A stretch of 64,000 nt of DNA, taken from NCBI RefSeq assembly GCF_031157315.1, contig NZ_JAVIFU010000017.1, positions 86,904 to 150,903 on the forward strand, given 5' to 3'. The position numbers and the translations under genes are program-made. This DNA comes from Paenibacillus sp. LHD-38. Lineage in GTDB: Bacteria; Bacillota; Bacilli; Paenibacillales; Paenibacillaceae. This document shows, in pieces, positions 16,405-25,654 of the stretch. Each line of letters opens with the position of its first letter. Position 1 is the stretch's first letter. The notes below the pieces were generated by a model that had not been told where the DNA came from, ran no database searches, and saw nothing but the letters and a program-made list of their open reading frames with translations.

Positions 16405-18371
16405 TTCGTTTTTATGACTGGATAGAACAAAATAAACTGATCTGTCTGCTGTTTGTAATCGGTACTGCAGCAAGAGTTCTATATGCGGGTTCCATTCCAG
16501 GAGGCCTAAATCAGGACGAGGCATCGATCGGTTATGATGCCTATTCCATCCTTCATTATGAAATCGACCGGAACGGCATAACGCTTCCGATTCATTTGAT
16601 TGCCTGGGGGAGCGGACAAAATGCATTATATGCCTACTTATCCATGCCGTTCATTTACTTATTCGGTTTAACCCCCTTATCCGTTCGTATGGTCAGTATT
16701 TTGTTTGGGCTCGTCGGTATGGTGATCTTCTATTTAATCGCGAAGCAGATGTTCAAGAGGGAGTCTGCGGCAGCCGCAGCGGCTTTCTTGATCGTCATTT
16801 GCCCATGGCATATTATGATGTCCAGGTGGGCGCTTGAGTCGAACCTTTTTCCTACGCTTGTGCTGCTTGCCGTCTTTTTTTTATTTAAAGCTGTCCGTCA
16901 GCCGAGGTGGCTGATTGGTTTTACGATTACGCTTGCCGCCTCGTTGTACGCATACGGTACGGCCTATTTTTTTGTGCCGGTATTTGGGCTTGGCGTTTTG
17001 TCGCTGCTCATTGTCACAAAGACATTTAGGCTGCGCGTACTGCTATGGAATAGTGCCGTCCTAATCCTTTTAGCGGCGCCTATTGGCTTGTTTCTTCTTA
17101 TTAACCGATTCCATATGTCGACGCTGCAATTCCTTTTCTCCATCCCGAAGCTCACTGTGCCCCGTGTAGAGCAGGTATCTACAGCATTCGAAGGCAATGC
17201 TTTATCGATGATTGCGCATCATTTCAAACCGTTTTTGAAAATGTATCTTACGCAAACCGACGGTCTGCTTTGGAACGCGATGCCAAAATTCGGTTATATG
17301 TATCCGCTGGCATTACCGCTTATCGGGATCGGAATTCTATATGGGATTTATCAAATCATAAAACATTTCCGCGTGGAGACGGCGATTATCGCCATATGGT
17401 TCGGAACGGCCCTTCTAATGACGCTAATTACGGATGTGAATATCAATCGCATTAACATTATTTTTTATCCAACCGTATTTTTGACTGCGGCAGGCTTAAT
17501 GTGGCTGCATAAACAGATCAAATATTCATTCGTTATTGTAGTCGCTGCATTTTCCATCTTTTTCGTTTTTTTCTGCGCGCAATATTTCACTTCGTATTCC
17601 AAACAAATAAGTCCGCTTTTTTTTGAATCCTTTGGTGAGGCCGTGCAATATGCTTCGGATGAGACGGAAGGCCGGATTTATGTAACGGATGATGTGATGA
17701 TGCCTTATATTTTTGTATTGTTCTATGAGAAAATCGATCCGCGGCAATTTCTCGATACGGTCGATTATATAAATCCGGGAGCAGCCTTCCAATTTGTCCG
17801 TTCCTTCGGCAGGTATTATTTTGAGCAGCCTCAGCTTAGACCGAATGAGGATGCGGTTTATATTTTTTCGAACAACGCTGCGATACCACCTGAAGATTCT
17901 GGTTATAAAATCAAAAAATTTAAGCATTACACGGTTGTGAGCGGTAAAGGGATGCCGACAGCTTCTGCGGTGCATGAATCCTTCCGAAATGGCGGCTTTG
18001 AGGAGGACCAGCAGTATTGGTCGTTTACCGCCGGTGCAGGAGTAGGTACGAATCGACCCTTTGGCGGGACAAAACTGATGTACATTGACCCAGGGAGTGG
18101 GAATCGCGTTTCGCAGACCTTTGTTAACCCTGAAGCAGGCGAATATATACTTTCTGTCAAAGCCAGCGCAAACGCGGAAGGCGGGATGATCGGGGTTTCC
18201 ATTAATGGCGTGAGCGTACGGGAGCAGCCAATCCAAATCCATGAGGAATATGAAGAAATCCAGCTGTCTGCTGTGTCAGTAGCTGAGCAGGATACGGTTT
18301 CAGTGTATTTTACCGGAGGCACAGGTTGGTTGAATATCGACGATGTGGAATGGACGATTCGGCAGGAATAA
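16401..18371 (+). CDS. GT39/ArnT-like membrane glycosyltransferase with C-terminal beta-sandwich domain
   Basis: A 656-residue protein. The first ~400 residues hold about ten to twelve membrane segments, with the catalytic acidic motif NQDEASIGYDAYS in the first outer loop, as in Pmt/ArnT-type enzymes that use polyprenyl-phosphate sugars. Residues ~400-520 form a soluble outer region. The last ~130 (NGGFEEDQQYWSF through GWLNIDDVEW) look like a carbohydrate-binding beta-sandwich. It probably glycosylates a cell-envelope polymer or protein outside the membrane. Translational coupling to the GPH-type transporter is unusual for this family and may point to a sugar or lipid-carrier supply role for that transporter. 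Confidence 0.82.
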   Translation: MIRFYDWIEQNKLICLLFVIGTAARVLYAGSIPGGLNQDEASIGYDAYSILHYEIDRNGITLPIHLIAWGSGQNALYAYLSMPFIYLFGLTPLSVRMVSILFGLVGMVIFYLIAKQMFKRESAAAAAAFLIVICPWHIMMSRWALESNLFPTLVLLAVFFLFKAVRQPRWLIGFTITLAASLYAYGTAYFFVPVFGLGVLSLLIVTKTFRLRVLLWNSAVLILLAAPIGLFLLINRFHMSTLQFLFSIPKLTVPRVEQVSTAFEGNALSMIAHHFKPFLKMYLTQTDGLLWNAMPKFGYMYPLALPLIGIGILYGIYQIIKHFRVETAIIAIWFGTALLMTLITDVNINRINIIFYPTVFLTAAGLMWLHKQIKYSFVIVVAAFSIFFVFFCAQYFTSYSKQISPLFFESFGEAVQYASDETEGRIYVTDDVMMPYIFVLFYEKIDPRQFLDTVDYINPGAAFQFVRSFGRYYFEQPQLRPNEDAVYIFSNNAAIPPEDSGYKIKKFKHYTVVSGKGMPTASAVHESFRNGGFEEDQQYWSFTAGAGVGTNRPFGGTKLMYIDPGSGNRVSQTFVNPEAGEYILSVKASANAEGGMIGVSINGVSVREQPIQIHEEYEEIQLSAVSVAEQDTVSVYFTGGTGWLNIDDVEWTIRQE

Positions 18372-18376
18372 GGAAT

Positions 18377-18399
18377 GAAAATGGCTTGAAGCCATTTTC
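18377..18399. terminator. Stem-loop between GT39-like and DUF1904 genes
   Basis: GAAAATGGCT (18377-18386) and AGCCATTTTC (18390-18399) form a 10-bp stem with a 3-nt loop between convergent genes. There is no clear T-tract. Confidence 0.5.
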
Positions 18400-18733
18400 A
18401 CTCTTCGACCGGTTCGCCGTTAATATAATAGCTGTCCTCACGGTAAGCGTGGAACACGATCTCGATTTCGGGAATGTCCAGCTGCCCCACGTAACGGGTG
18501 ACGGCTTGCGCGAAGCGGTTTCTGACGGCTTGTCCTCGCTCGAACCAGCCAACCTCAATGAACGCAAAAGCCGGATCACCCGGCTGGCTGCCAAAAACGC
18601 TCGTCGTATGCAGACAAGCCATCGTGAAATTATCGGTGCCGCACTCGCAAATCGCGGCAAGCTCTTCGGCAAGCGGCGCGGTGACGGCTTGCAGCCTGTC
18701 AGCTGCGACGCCGCGGAATAATAAATGTGGCAT
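18398..18733 (-). CDS. DUF1904 family protein
   Basis: A 111-residue protein starting MPHLLFRGVAADR after a strong AGGAGG. The pattern is a small alpha/beta protein: an N-terminal strand, a conserved Cys/Asp region (ICECGTDNFTMACLHTTSVFG), FIEVGWFERGQ and a C-terminal VFHAYREDSYYINGEP. This matches DUF1904, a tautomerase-like family of Bacillales with unknown function. A longer frame reaches 18769 but lacks a ribosome-binding site. It is a single gene between two terminators. Confidence 0.7.
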   Translation of the reverse strand: MPHLLFRGVAADRLQAVTAPLAEELAAICECGTDNFTMACLHTTSVFGSQPGDPAFAFIEVGWFERGQAVRNRFAQAVTRYVGQLDIPEIEIVFHAYREDSYYINGEPVEE

Positions 18734-18783
18734 ATCCGCTACCTCCTGTTTTCTAGAATAAATATCCATAGTAGTATAACAAA

Positions 18784-18827
18784 AAAAAGCATCGACCGCT
18801 TTAGCTCAGCGGCCGATGCTTTTTATT
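18784..18827. terminator. Bidirectional terminator between the DUF1904 and RluA genes
   Basis: AGCATCGACCGCT (18788-18800) pairs with AGCGGCCGATGCT (18808-18820) with one mismatch. A-rich and T-rich runs on the two sides supply a U-tract in both directions. It ends the RluA gene on the minus strand. Confidence 0.85.
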
Positions 18828-18834
18828 TTTCCTC

Positions 18835-19761
18835 TTATTCCGTTACTTGGAACGGCTTTAGGAACAGCTTCGGGATGTCGGTTTCAAATCGGACCAGCTT
18901 CCCTGTGATGGGATGCGTAAAAGCAAGCACTCGCGCATGCAAGCCAAGCCGGCCGATCGTTCTGGAGCGTGCGCCGTACTTTTTGTCACCAACGATTGGA
19001 TGGCCGATATCCTCCATATGCACACGAATTTGGTTTTTGCGGCCCGTTTCGAGCTGTACCTCCAGAAGGGAGAAGTTTTTGTTTGCGCGAAGCACCTTGT
19101 AGTGAGTAACGGCATGCAGGCCGTCATTCGCGTAGGAGCTTGAATACATTTTGAGCGTCTTGCTTTCCTTCAGCCACGAAGAAATCGTTCCTTTTTCCTT
19201 CTTGACGGCACCCTCTACGAGCGCGACATAAATACGCTCCTGGACGGTGTCCTGCCAAGTGTTTTGCAGCTGCTGCTGGACGGCCTCGCTCTTCGCAAAC
19301 ATCATGACACCGGAGGTATCGCGATCTAACCGGTGCACGACGAAGATTCTGTTTTTCGAATTTTCAAGCCGTACATGAGCCGTTAGCTGACGGTAGGCGG
19401 TAATTTCATTTTCGGGTGCGGCGTCTGAAGAAATGGAAAGCAGCCCGGCTTCTTTCTTAATGACAATGATGTGCTCATCCTCAAATAGGATGGCGAGTCC
19501 TTCCAGCGGCAGCTTTTCTTGCGGCCGTTCTTTGCCTACCGTAACGGTCTGGCCCGGCTGAAGCAAATAATTGTATGCCGTTGTTGATTTACCGCCCACG
19601 GATACTTGTCCATGCGCCAGTATCGATTTGACGACGTTTCGTCCGGCGCCGGATATATTTTTTATTAGAAAAGGAAGCAGCTCTATCGGTTCAGTAACCG
19701 GATAGGACTTGCTCTTGTCTGCTTGTTTTTGAGGAGCTCCCCGCTTTTTTCCTCTGTGCAT
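18835..19761 (-). CDS. RluA family pseudouridine synthase
   Basis: A 308-residue protein. An S4-like N-terminal region (SGAGRNVVKSILAHGQVSVGG) precedes the catalytic RluA domain with HRLDRDTSGVMMF, holding the catalytic Asp. LLEVQLETGRKNQIRVHMEDIGHPIVGDKKYG is the second family motif. It converts uridine to pseudouridine in rRNA or tRNA. RluC/RluD-type substrate choice cannot be decided from the sequence. AGGAGG stands 10 bp before the ATG. The first 20 residues are basic and low-complexity (HRGKKRGAPQKQADKSK). Confidence 0.9.
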   Translation of the reverse strand: MHRGKKRGAPQKQADKSKSYPVTEPIELLPFLIKNISGAGRNVVKSILAHGQVSVGGKSTTAYNYLLQPGQTVTVGKERPQEKLPLEGLAILFEDEHIIVIKKEAGLLSISSDAAPENEITAYRQLTAHVRLENSKNRIFVVHRLDRDTSGVMMFAKSEAVQQQLQNTWQDTVQERIYVALVEGAVKKEKGTISSWLKESKTLKMYSSSYANDGLHAVTHYKVLRANKNFSLLEVQLETGRKNQIRVHMEDIGHPIVGDKKYGARSRTIGRLGLHARVLAFTHPITGKLVRFETDIPKLFLKPFQVTE

Positions 19762-19949
19762 GCTAAAAAACCTCCTAGATTCAATGCTCCTACTATACCA
19801 TGATTGAAGGCTGCAGTTCTAATCTTCTATTTATCGACCTTGTGCTCTCTATCAATGCCCGTTTGATAGACAAATCATGAAGTAGAATGGTAGGATTGTT
19901 GATAGATATACCATATGGTGAAAATGGAAAAGGTTGGAGGAATAATCGC

Positions 19950-21500
19950 GTGAAAACAAAACTTATTCAGTCCTTGCTTAGTCCCTTGCTCATAGCAGGC
20001 TTATTGCTTGCTCCATTGCCAGGGCTCAGCAACAGTTCCGTAGCGGCAGCTAGCGTTACGAACAAAGCGGTTGCCTCCTCAGTTAAGCAATTACAGGTTA
20101 TCGTAGACGGCAAGAAGCTTTCCCTTTCGGCTGCCGCTTATGCAGAGAAGGGCGTTACTTTCGTACCTATGCGCGACATTTTTACGGCACTTGGCGCTTC
20201 GGTTACTTGGGAGGGCAAGACAGGAACGATTATTGGACGTAAAGGCTATTTATCGATTTCTCTTCAAGTAGGCAACAAAACAGCAGTCATTAACGGCAGT
20301 ACGGTGAAGCTCGATGCTCCGGCAATCGTCCGCAAGGGCGTAACGTTTGTACCCGCGCGCTTTATAGCTGAATCTCTTAATGCAACGGTGAAATGGGATA
20401 AAGCTGCAAACGCAGTTCGGATTACATCCCAAGAAGCTGCTGAAAATGCAGATTACGAGGAATGGCTTGAGCAGCAGAAAAATTTGCCAACCTTTACGAG
20501 CAAAGAGATTGTAGATAAATTCGATGAAAGCGTCGTGTTGATCATGACGAATCGCGCGCAAGGCAGCGGCGTGGTCATTGGAGAAAATCTGATTCTAACG
20601 AATCATCATGTGATCGCGGATGCAGCATCAGCCACGGCGCTGACGATCAATGGCGAAGAGCTGAAAATAACCGGTGTCGTCAACTACGACGAGGATGCGG
20701 ATCTTGCTATCGTTAAAACAGCCGAGCCCATCGATATAGCTCCTGTAACTTTAGGCTACGGATTAAATTCTTACAAAGGCGGCAAGGTCGTTGCCATTGG
20801 CAGCCCGCTTGGCCTGCAAAATACGGTTTCCGACGGCTTGATCAGCAATATTACATACCAAGACGGTATAAGATACATTCAGACAAGCGCTCCAATCGAT
20901 CATGGAAGCTCAGGCGGTGCATTGTTCAACGAATACGGTGATCTTATCGGCATTACGACGTTGGGGTACTCAGGTACAAACGCCGACCTAAACTTCGCCG
21001 TTTCCATCATTCACGCGGCTAGCCTGAACAGCGAAGTGACAGACAAACTGGTTGCAAACGCGGCATTTTTACCGTCCAGTCTGCCGGCTACATTAGTGGG
21101 CGCACCTCTGACAGATATCGAGAAGCTACTCAAGGATCAATATGGTTTGCTTTCAACGACGGAAGGCGAGGCTGCCTTCACGAAATGGGAGGCAAAACGT
21201 GATTCCTCCGGCTGGCTGGTGCTTACCGCGGAAATAGATCCTTTGTTCTATATGTACTATGGGGCAGCAACATCGCAGGAGCTTCGCCTTTGGGCGATTA
21301 ACATGGGATATGAGTTCCATTCCATGCTGCCTGACGACAAGATCCAAGTCGTCATTTCCTACCAGCGCGATTACGGATTTGAACCGCGTGGCTTTGCCGC
21401 AGGAGAGGTTTCCGCCCTTAGCGGCGACAAATGGCGGGTTCGTTTCCCTGTAATCGATATGCAGCTGAAAAATGAGCTTTTTATTAAAGTGAGAGTGTAA
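19950..21500 (+). CDS. Secreted S1C trypsin-like protease with copper-amine-oxidase N-domain
   Basis: A 516-residue protein from a GTG with GGAGGA 8 bp upstream. A signal peptide (KTKLIQSLLSPLLIAGLLLA) precedes a copper-amine-oxidase N-terminal-like domain of two repeats (VIVDGKKLSLSA, KGVTFVPMRDIF; VKLDAPAIVRKGVTFVPARF), a wall- or stalk-associated module common in Paenibacillus. The HtrA-like protease follows, with the catalytic His near residue 220 (LTNHHVIADA), Asp251 (DADLAIVK) and Ser321 in GSSGG. No PDZ domain is seen; the C-terminal ~150 residues are of unknown fold. It probably acts in quality control or processing outside the membrane. Confidence 0.9.
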   Translation: MKTKLIQSLLSPLLIAGLLLAPLPGLSNSSVAAASVTNKAVASSVKQLQVIVDGKKLSLSAAAYAEKGVTFVPMRDIFTALGASVTWEGKTGTIIGRKGYLSISLQVGNKTAVINGSTVKLDAPAIVRKGVTFVPARFIAESLNATVKWDKAANAVRITSQEAAENADYEEWLEQQKNLPTFTSKEIVDKFDESVVLIMTNRAQGSGVVIGENLILTNHHVIADAASATALTINGEELKITGVVNYDEDADLAIVKTAEPIDIAPVTLGYGLNSYKGGKVVAIGSPLGLQNTVSDGLISNITYQDGIRYIQTSAPIDHGSSGGALFNEYGDLIGITTLGYSGTNADLNFAVSIIHAASLNSEVTDKLVANAAFLPSSLPATLVGAPLTDIEKLLKDQYGLLSTTEGEAAFTKWEAKRDSSGWLVLTAEIDPLFYMYYGAATSQELRLWAINMGYEFHSMLPDDKIQVVISYQRDYGFEPRGFAAGEVSALSGDKWRVRFPVIDMQLKNELFIKVRV

Positions 21501-21507
21501 GTGATGC

Positions 21508-21556
21508 GAGGCATCCTAACCGCAAGACGCGGAAAGGGGTGCCTCTTCTTTTTTTC
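21508..21556 (+). terminator. Intrinsic terminator of the S1C protease gene
   Basis: GAGGCATCC and GGGGTGCCTC form the outer stem, with an inner CCG/CGG pairing, followed by TTCTTTTTTTC. Confidence 0.85.
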
Positions 21557-21654
21557 TTCTTTTTTCGGTACAATAGAAGGCATCTTGCTAAATGCGCAAT
21601 GAGATGTTGGCGTTACGCAGAATACGCAAATGCTTAAGTTAGAGAGGTTATGCT

Positions 21655-23547
21655 ATGAAAGTGGTACTGTCCACCTTAAATGCTAAGTTTATACACACAT
21701 CGCTTGCGCTGCGCTGCTTAAAGGCGTTCAGCGGCGATAGATTCGATATCGATATTGCAGAGTACACTATTAAAGATCCGGTCATGAACATCGTATCGGA
21801 TATTTTTTCGCGAAAGCCTGATGTCGTTGGGTTCTCCTGTTATATTTGGAACATCGAAGAAACGATTACGGTCATTAATATGCTGCGAAAAATCATGCCG
21901 GAAATTAAGATCATTCTCGGCGGTCCTGAGGTCAGCTATGATATGGACTATTGGATGGAGCGCGTGCAAGAGGTTGACTTTATCGTAGTCGGGGAAGGCG
22001 AAGAAACCTTCCACCATTTGCTTACAGAGATTGAAGGCGACGGCAAATACCATATGGTATTCGGTGTTACCTACCGGAAGCAGCGCGAGGATCGTGTGGA
22101 AGTGCTAATTAATCCGCCGCGTCCGAAATTGAACTTGAATGAGCTGCCTTCCCCGCATCGCTTTGAGGAGGATATTCCTCATTTGGGGAGCCGCGTCGTT
22201 TATTTCGAGACAAGCCGCGGCTGTCCGTTCAGCTGCCAATTTTGTTTATCCAGTATCGAAGTTGGCGTTCGTTATTATGATATGGAGCGGACGAAGGCGG
22301 ATATTTTGTATTTAATCGAAAAAGGCGCGAAGCTCATTAAGTTCGTCGACCGCACCTTTAATATCAAACGGGATTATGCACTCGAAATTTTTGAGTTTTT
22401 GATCAAAAACCATCAAGGCTGCGTTTTCCAATTTGAAATTACGGCTGACATCATGCGCCCTGAGGTGCTCGACTATTTGGCCGAGCATGCGCCTCCAGGC
22501 ATCTTCCGCTTCGAGATCGGCGTGCAATCGACCAATGATCCAACAAATGAAGCGGTTCAGCGCCGGCAAAATTGGATGAAGCTTGTTCGTACCGTCATGA
22601 AGGTGAAAAATTCGCAAAAGATCGATCAGCATCTCGATTTGATTGCCGGACTGCCGCTTGAAAATTACGATACGTTCCGCGGAACGTTTAATGACGTATT
22701 CGAGCTTCGTCCCGAGGAGCTTCAGCTGGGCTTTCTCAAAATGCTGCGCGGTACCGGATTGCGCCGCGAAGCGGATAAATGGGGCTACATTTATATGGAT
22801 AGATCGCCGTATGAGATGCTTGGAAATGATCTCATGCCATTCGGCGATATCGTTCGCATCAAACGGGTAGAGGATGTACTCGAGAAATACTGGAATGCGC
22901 ACCGGATGGACCATACGCTTCTTTATTTGGTCGATCGTGTTTTCCCATCGCCTTTCGACTTCTTCCAAGCGTTCGGCGATTTCTGGGAGCGCAGCGGCTG
23001 GCAAAAGATCGGTCATCAGCTTGAGGATCTGTACTCGCGGCTTTGGGCGTTCCTTGAATCGCTGCCACTGTCCGGGAAGAAGGCTGTCGGATCATTGCCG
23101 TCACCGCAAGAGGATTCAGAGAAAGTTTCTTTTACCTTTGACGAAGTGCTCGCGATCGCCGGATCTCGGCTTGATTCCGATGTTGTGCTTGGGCTCATGA
23201 AATATGATTATTTCCTTAATCACAATTATAAGCCGCGTAAAACCTGGTGGGAGTTTACGATGGACAAGTCCGTATGGAGCGGCTGGATGCGCCGCTTAGC
23301 GGAACGCCCAGAGGATGTATCCCCTGAGTTCGCCGCTTTAGGTTTCGGCGAGAAAGAGCTTCATAAGCATGCCGTTATCGAGAAGCTGCCATTTGATCTC
23401 GCCGAATTCCTAGCATCGGGAGAGGTCAACCGGGAGCGCCATACGCTGCTCGTCGTACTTTATGCCCTCGAGGCGGGCAGCAGCAAGCCGAAGCCGCGTC
23501 CGTTCACGTTAAGCGTGGAGGCTGAGCAGAAAGCGCTGCAAAGCTAG
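21655..23547 (+). CDS. B12-binding domain/radical SAM protein with DUF4080
   Basis: A 630-residue protein. An N-terminal cobalamin-binding-like Rossmann domain (KPDVVGFSCYIWNIEETI, IILGGPEVSYD, FIVVGEGEETFHHLL) is followed by a radical SAM core with the iron-sulfur motif CPFSCQFC (CxxxCxxC) in ETSRGCPFSCQFCLSS. A C-terminal DUF4080 region follows. Such proteins lack a classical DxHxxG cobalamin motif and their reaction is unknown. The gene stands alone, with a terminator and repeat cluster after it, so context gives no clue to the substrate. Confidence 0.88.
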   Translation: MKVVLSTLNAKFIHTSLALRCLKAFSGDRFDIDIAEYTIKDPVMNIVSDIFSRKPDVVGFSCYIWNIEETITVINMLRKIMPEIKIILGGPEVSYDMDYWMERVQEVDFIVVGEGEETFHHLLTEIEGDGKYHMVFGVTYRKQREDRVEVLINPPRPKLNLNELPSPHRFEEDIPHLGSRVVYFETSRGCPFSCQFCLSSIEVGVRYYDMERTKADILYLIEKGAKLIKFVDRTFNIKRDYALEIFEFLIKNHQGCVFQFEITADIMRPEVLDYLAEHAPPGIFRFEIGVQSTNDPTNEAVQRRQNWMKLVRTVMKVKNSQKIDQHLDLIAGLPLENYDTFRGTFNDVFELRPEELQLGFLKMLRGTGLRREADKWGYIYMDRSPYEMLGNDLMPFGDIVRIKRVEDVLEKYWNAHRMDHTLLYLVDRVFPSPFDFFQAFGDFWERSGWQKIGHQLEDLYSRLWAFLESLPLSGKKAVGSLPSPQEDSEKVSFTFDEVLAIAGSRLDSDVVLGLMKYDYFLNHNYKPRKTWWEFTMDKSVWSGWMRRLAERPEDVSPEFAALGFGEKELHKHAVIEKLPFDLAEFLASGEVNRERHTLLVVLYALEAGSSKPKPRPFTLSVEAEQKALQS

Positions 23548-23572
23548 TCTATAATTTTAATTTGGCAAAATA

Positions 23573-23620
23573 AAAAAAGAACCGCCGGCCCCGTTTTGAA
23601 AGGGGTGGCGGTTCTTTTCT
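23573..23620 (+). terminator. Intrinsic terminator of the B12/radical SAM gene
   Basis: AAAGAACCGCC and GGCGGTTCTTT pair, with inner CCCC/GGGG pairing, followed by TCTATA. Confidence 0.85.
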
Positions 23621-23626
23621 ATATAT

Positions 23627-23917
23627 AAGAATTTATAAGTTTTCACTTATAAACGTGCTTATATATCTCCGCGAAACGAGCTATTGCCGCCAAAGGACGG
23701 CTGCAGCCGTTTACGCTTGAAATATATAAGAAAGTATAAATTTTAATCTTATACAATGCTTATATTTCATCACGAAACGAGCTTCTGCCGCTATAGACGG
23801 CGTCAGCCGTTTACGCTTGAAATATAAGAAAGTATAAATTTTAACCTTATACAATGCTTATATTTCATCGCGAAACGAGCTTCTGCCGCTATAGACGGCG
23901 TCAGCCGTTTACGCTTG
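23627..23917 (+). repeat. Three tandem copies of a ~98-bp intergenic repeat
   Basis: Unit 1 is 23627-23727, unit 2 23728-23825 and unit 3 23826-23917. Units 2 and 3 are almost identical; unit 1 is diverged. Each unit has two potential hairpins. One is AT-rich (TTTATAAG/CTTATAAA in unit 1, GTATAA/TTATAC in units 2 and 3). The other is GC-rich, with AAACG...CGTTT outside and GCCG...CGGC inside, ending in CCGTTTACGCTTG. A fourth copy occurs at 61914-61996. The cluster fills the gap between two convergent genes and has no coding potential. Confidence 0.88.
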
Positions 23918-23928
23918 TGGGAAGAGAT

Positions 23929-24909
23929 TTAGACGGAAGCAGGTACGATGCTGCGGAGAACCGTCATGCTGCCTGTAAGCTCGTAATCACCGAGGTTAGC
24001 AGGAAGGAGGAAGCATTCGCCGGCTTTGACGGATTGCTCGCCGTCTGCCCATTTCAATTGGCCTTCACCTTCCGCGATAACCAGGATTACGAAGCTTTCG
24101 AGTGAAGTCGACAGCTTCCAAGGGGCCGACACAATCCCTTTCTCTACGATAAAGTAAGGGGAGGTAGCGATTGTCAGCCACTCTCCAGCCGCGGCATTAT
24201 CCGTTTTCATGCGCTGTGCGCCAGCGCCTTCATAGGCGATAACATTAAGGGAATCTTCGATATGCAGCTCGCGCAATTGCCCGTCAAGGCCAGGGCGATC
24301 ATAATCATGCAAACGGTAAGTCGTATCCGAGTTTTGCTGAATCTCGGCAACTACGACGCCGGAGCAGAGTGCGTGAACAGTTCCTGCAGGGATGTAGAAC
24401 GCATCGCCGGCTTCAACGGATACTTCTTGCAGCGTATCCATAATGCGGCCTTCCGCGATTGCGGCTTCCATGGCTGCGCGGTCAACGCCGTCTTTTAGGC
24501 CATAGATGATTTTTGCGCCGGGCTTCGCATCGAGAATATACCACATTTCTGTCTTGCCGAGCTCGCCGGCAGGCAGACCTTCATATACATCCGTTGGATG
24601 TACTTGAATGGATAGGTCATCATTGCAGTCCAGCAGCTTGATAAGCAGCGGGAAACGCCCGTTTTTCTCGGAGAAGCCTTGAGTGCCGAACCAAACCGGT
24701 CCATAGGTCTCCCGAATTTGATCTAGGCCGACGCCTGTAAGCTCGCCATTCATAACTTTGGTTGTTCCATTCGGGTGATCACCGATCATCCAGCCTTCGC
24801 CAATCGAACCATCTGGCAGCTCAAGTCCAAAGCCTTCCAGTGCGCGTCCGCCCCATATACGCTCTTTCATTTCCGGCTTAAATTGCAATGGATAAGGTTT
24901 TACTGTCAT
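23929..24909 (-). CDS. manA: Class I mannose-6-phosphate isomerase
   Basis: A 326-residue type I phosphomannose isomerase (cupin fold). The zinc and active-site motifs are visible: SIQVHPTD, KTEMWYIL, and the substrate loop GDAFYIPAGTVHALCSGVVVAEIQQNSDTTYRLHDYDR. It interconverts mannose-6-phosphate and fructose-6-phosphate, feeding mannose into glycolysis or supplying mannose-6-phosphate for polysaccharide. The length fits the short Bacillus-type enzyme. GGGAGAGATGAATA precedes the ATG. The 3' end abuts the 98-bp repeat cluster. Confidence 0.93.
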   Translation of the reverse strand: MTVKPYPLQFKPEMKERIWGGRALEGFGLELPDGSIGEGWMIGDHPNGTTKVMNGELTGVGLDQIRETYGPVWFGTQGFSEKNGRFPLLIKLLDCNDDLSIQVHPTDVYEGLPAGELGKTEMWYILDAKPGAKIIYGLKDGVDRAAMEAAIAEGRIMDTLQEVSVEAGDAFYIPAGTVHALCSGVVVAEIQQNSDTTYRLHDYDRPGLDGQLRELHIEDSLNVIAYEGAGAQRMKTDNAAAGEWLTIATSPYFIVEKGIVSAPWKLSTSLESFVILVIAEGEGQLKWADGEQSVKAGECFLLPANLGDYELTGSMTVLRSIVPASV

Positions 24910-24999
24910 TATTCATCTCTCCCATGTCTGTATGTATGGTTTTTATTGTTATACCACACTAGATAATAGCGCCCTTTTGTTCCGGAATCTAGTAACCAA

Positions 25000-25596
25000 T
25001 TACCTAACCGCCGCCTGGCGTTTTTCAATCGCTATTAAATAAGGGGCCGTTGCTCGCTGCAACTGCCGATAAATAACTGCCTGTGCTAGGACTTGGGGCA
25101 GCTGAGCTGCCCAGTTCTCTACGCAAGCGGCTTCCTCCGCGCCCCCGGGATGCCCAGGATACAAGACGCAAGTCACAATGCCGCCTGGTCGCAGCAAACT
25201 GATTGCTGCATCAAGCGCGGCAAGTGTCGAAGCCGTCTCGGTGATGATCGTAAGATCACTGCTTCCAGGCAAATAACCAAGATTGAACATAACGGTTGAG
25301 ACTTGTCCAATGGCTGATCGGTCAACAGCCTCGGCCATCCTTGCATGGCTCTCAAGCATAAGCCTCATTTCAGGAAGCTTATTTTCTTCCGCGAGAGAGG
25401 AGAGACGCTCATGCGTGCGATCGAGCGCTTCCTGTTGGATATCGAAGGCGTATACGGTGCCTTTGGACCCAACCAGTTCAGCCAGCATTAGTGTATCGAC
25501 GCCGCCTCCAGCAGTGGCGTCAATGACGATATCGCCGGGCGTGGTGCGTTCGGCAATCCACTTATGGGCCATGCTTAAAACGGATAGAAACCCCAT
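25000..25596 (-). CDS. mnmM: YtqB/MnmM-type tRNA wobble-uridine methyltransferase
   Basis: A 198-residue class I SAM methyltransferase. Motif I is VIDATAGGGVDTLMLAEL, the acidic loop is VYAFDIQQEAL, and MFNLGYLPGSSD is the NLGYLPG motif diagnostic of the YtqB family. B. subtilis YtqB has been shown to be MnmM, which makes the final methylation of mnm5(s2)U34 in tRNAs. The gene follows the YtqA-like radical SAM gene on the same strand, the same pair as in B. subtilis. A strong AGGAGG precedes the ATG. Confidence 0.85.
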   Translation of the reverse strand: MGFLSVLSMAHKWIAERTTPGDIVIDATAGGGVDTLMLAELVGSKGTVYAFDIQQEALDRTHERLSSLAEENKLPEMRLMLESHARMAEAVDRSAIGQVSTVMFNLGYLPGSSDLTIITETASTLAALDAAISLLRPGGIVTCVLYPGHPGGAEEAACVENWAAQLPQVLAQAVIYRQLQRATAPYLIAIEKRQAAVR

Positions 25597-25654
25597 TCGT
25601 TACCTCCTTTTGCCGCCTTTGGAGCGAGAGGCTTATTTATATGCTCCATCGTAC

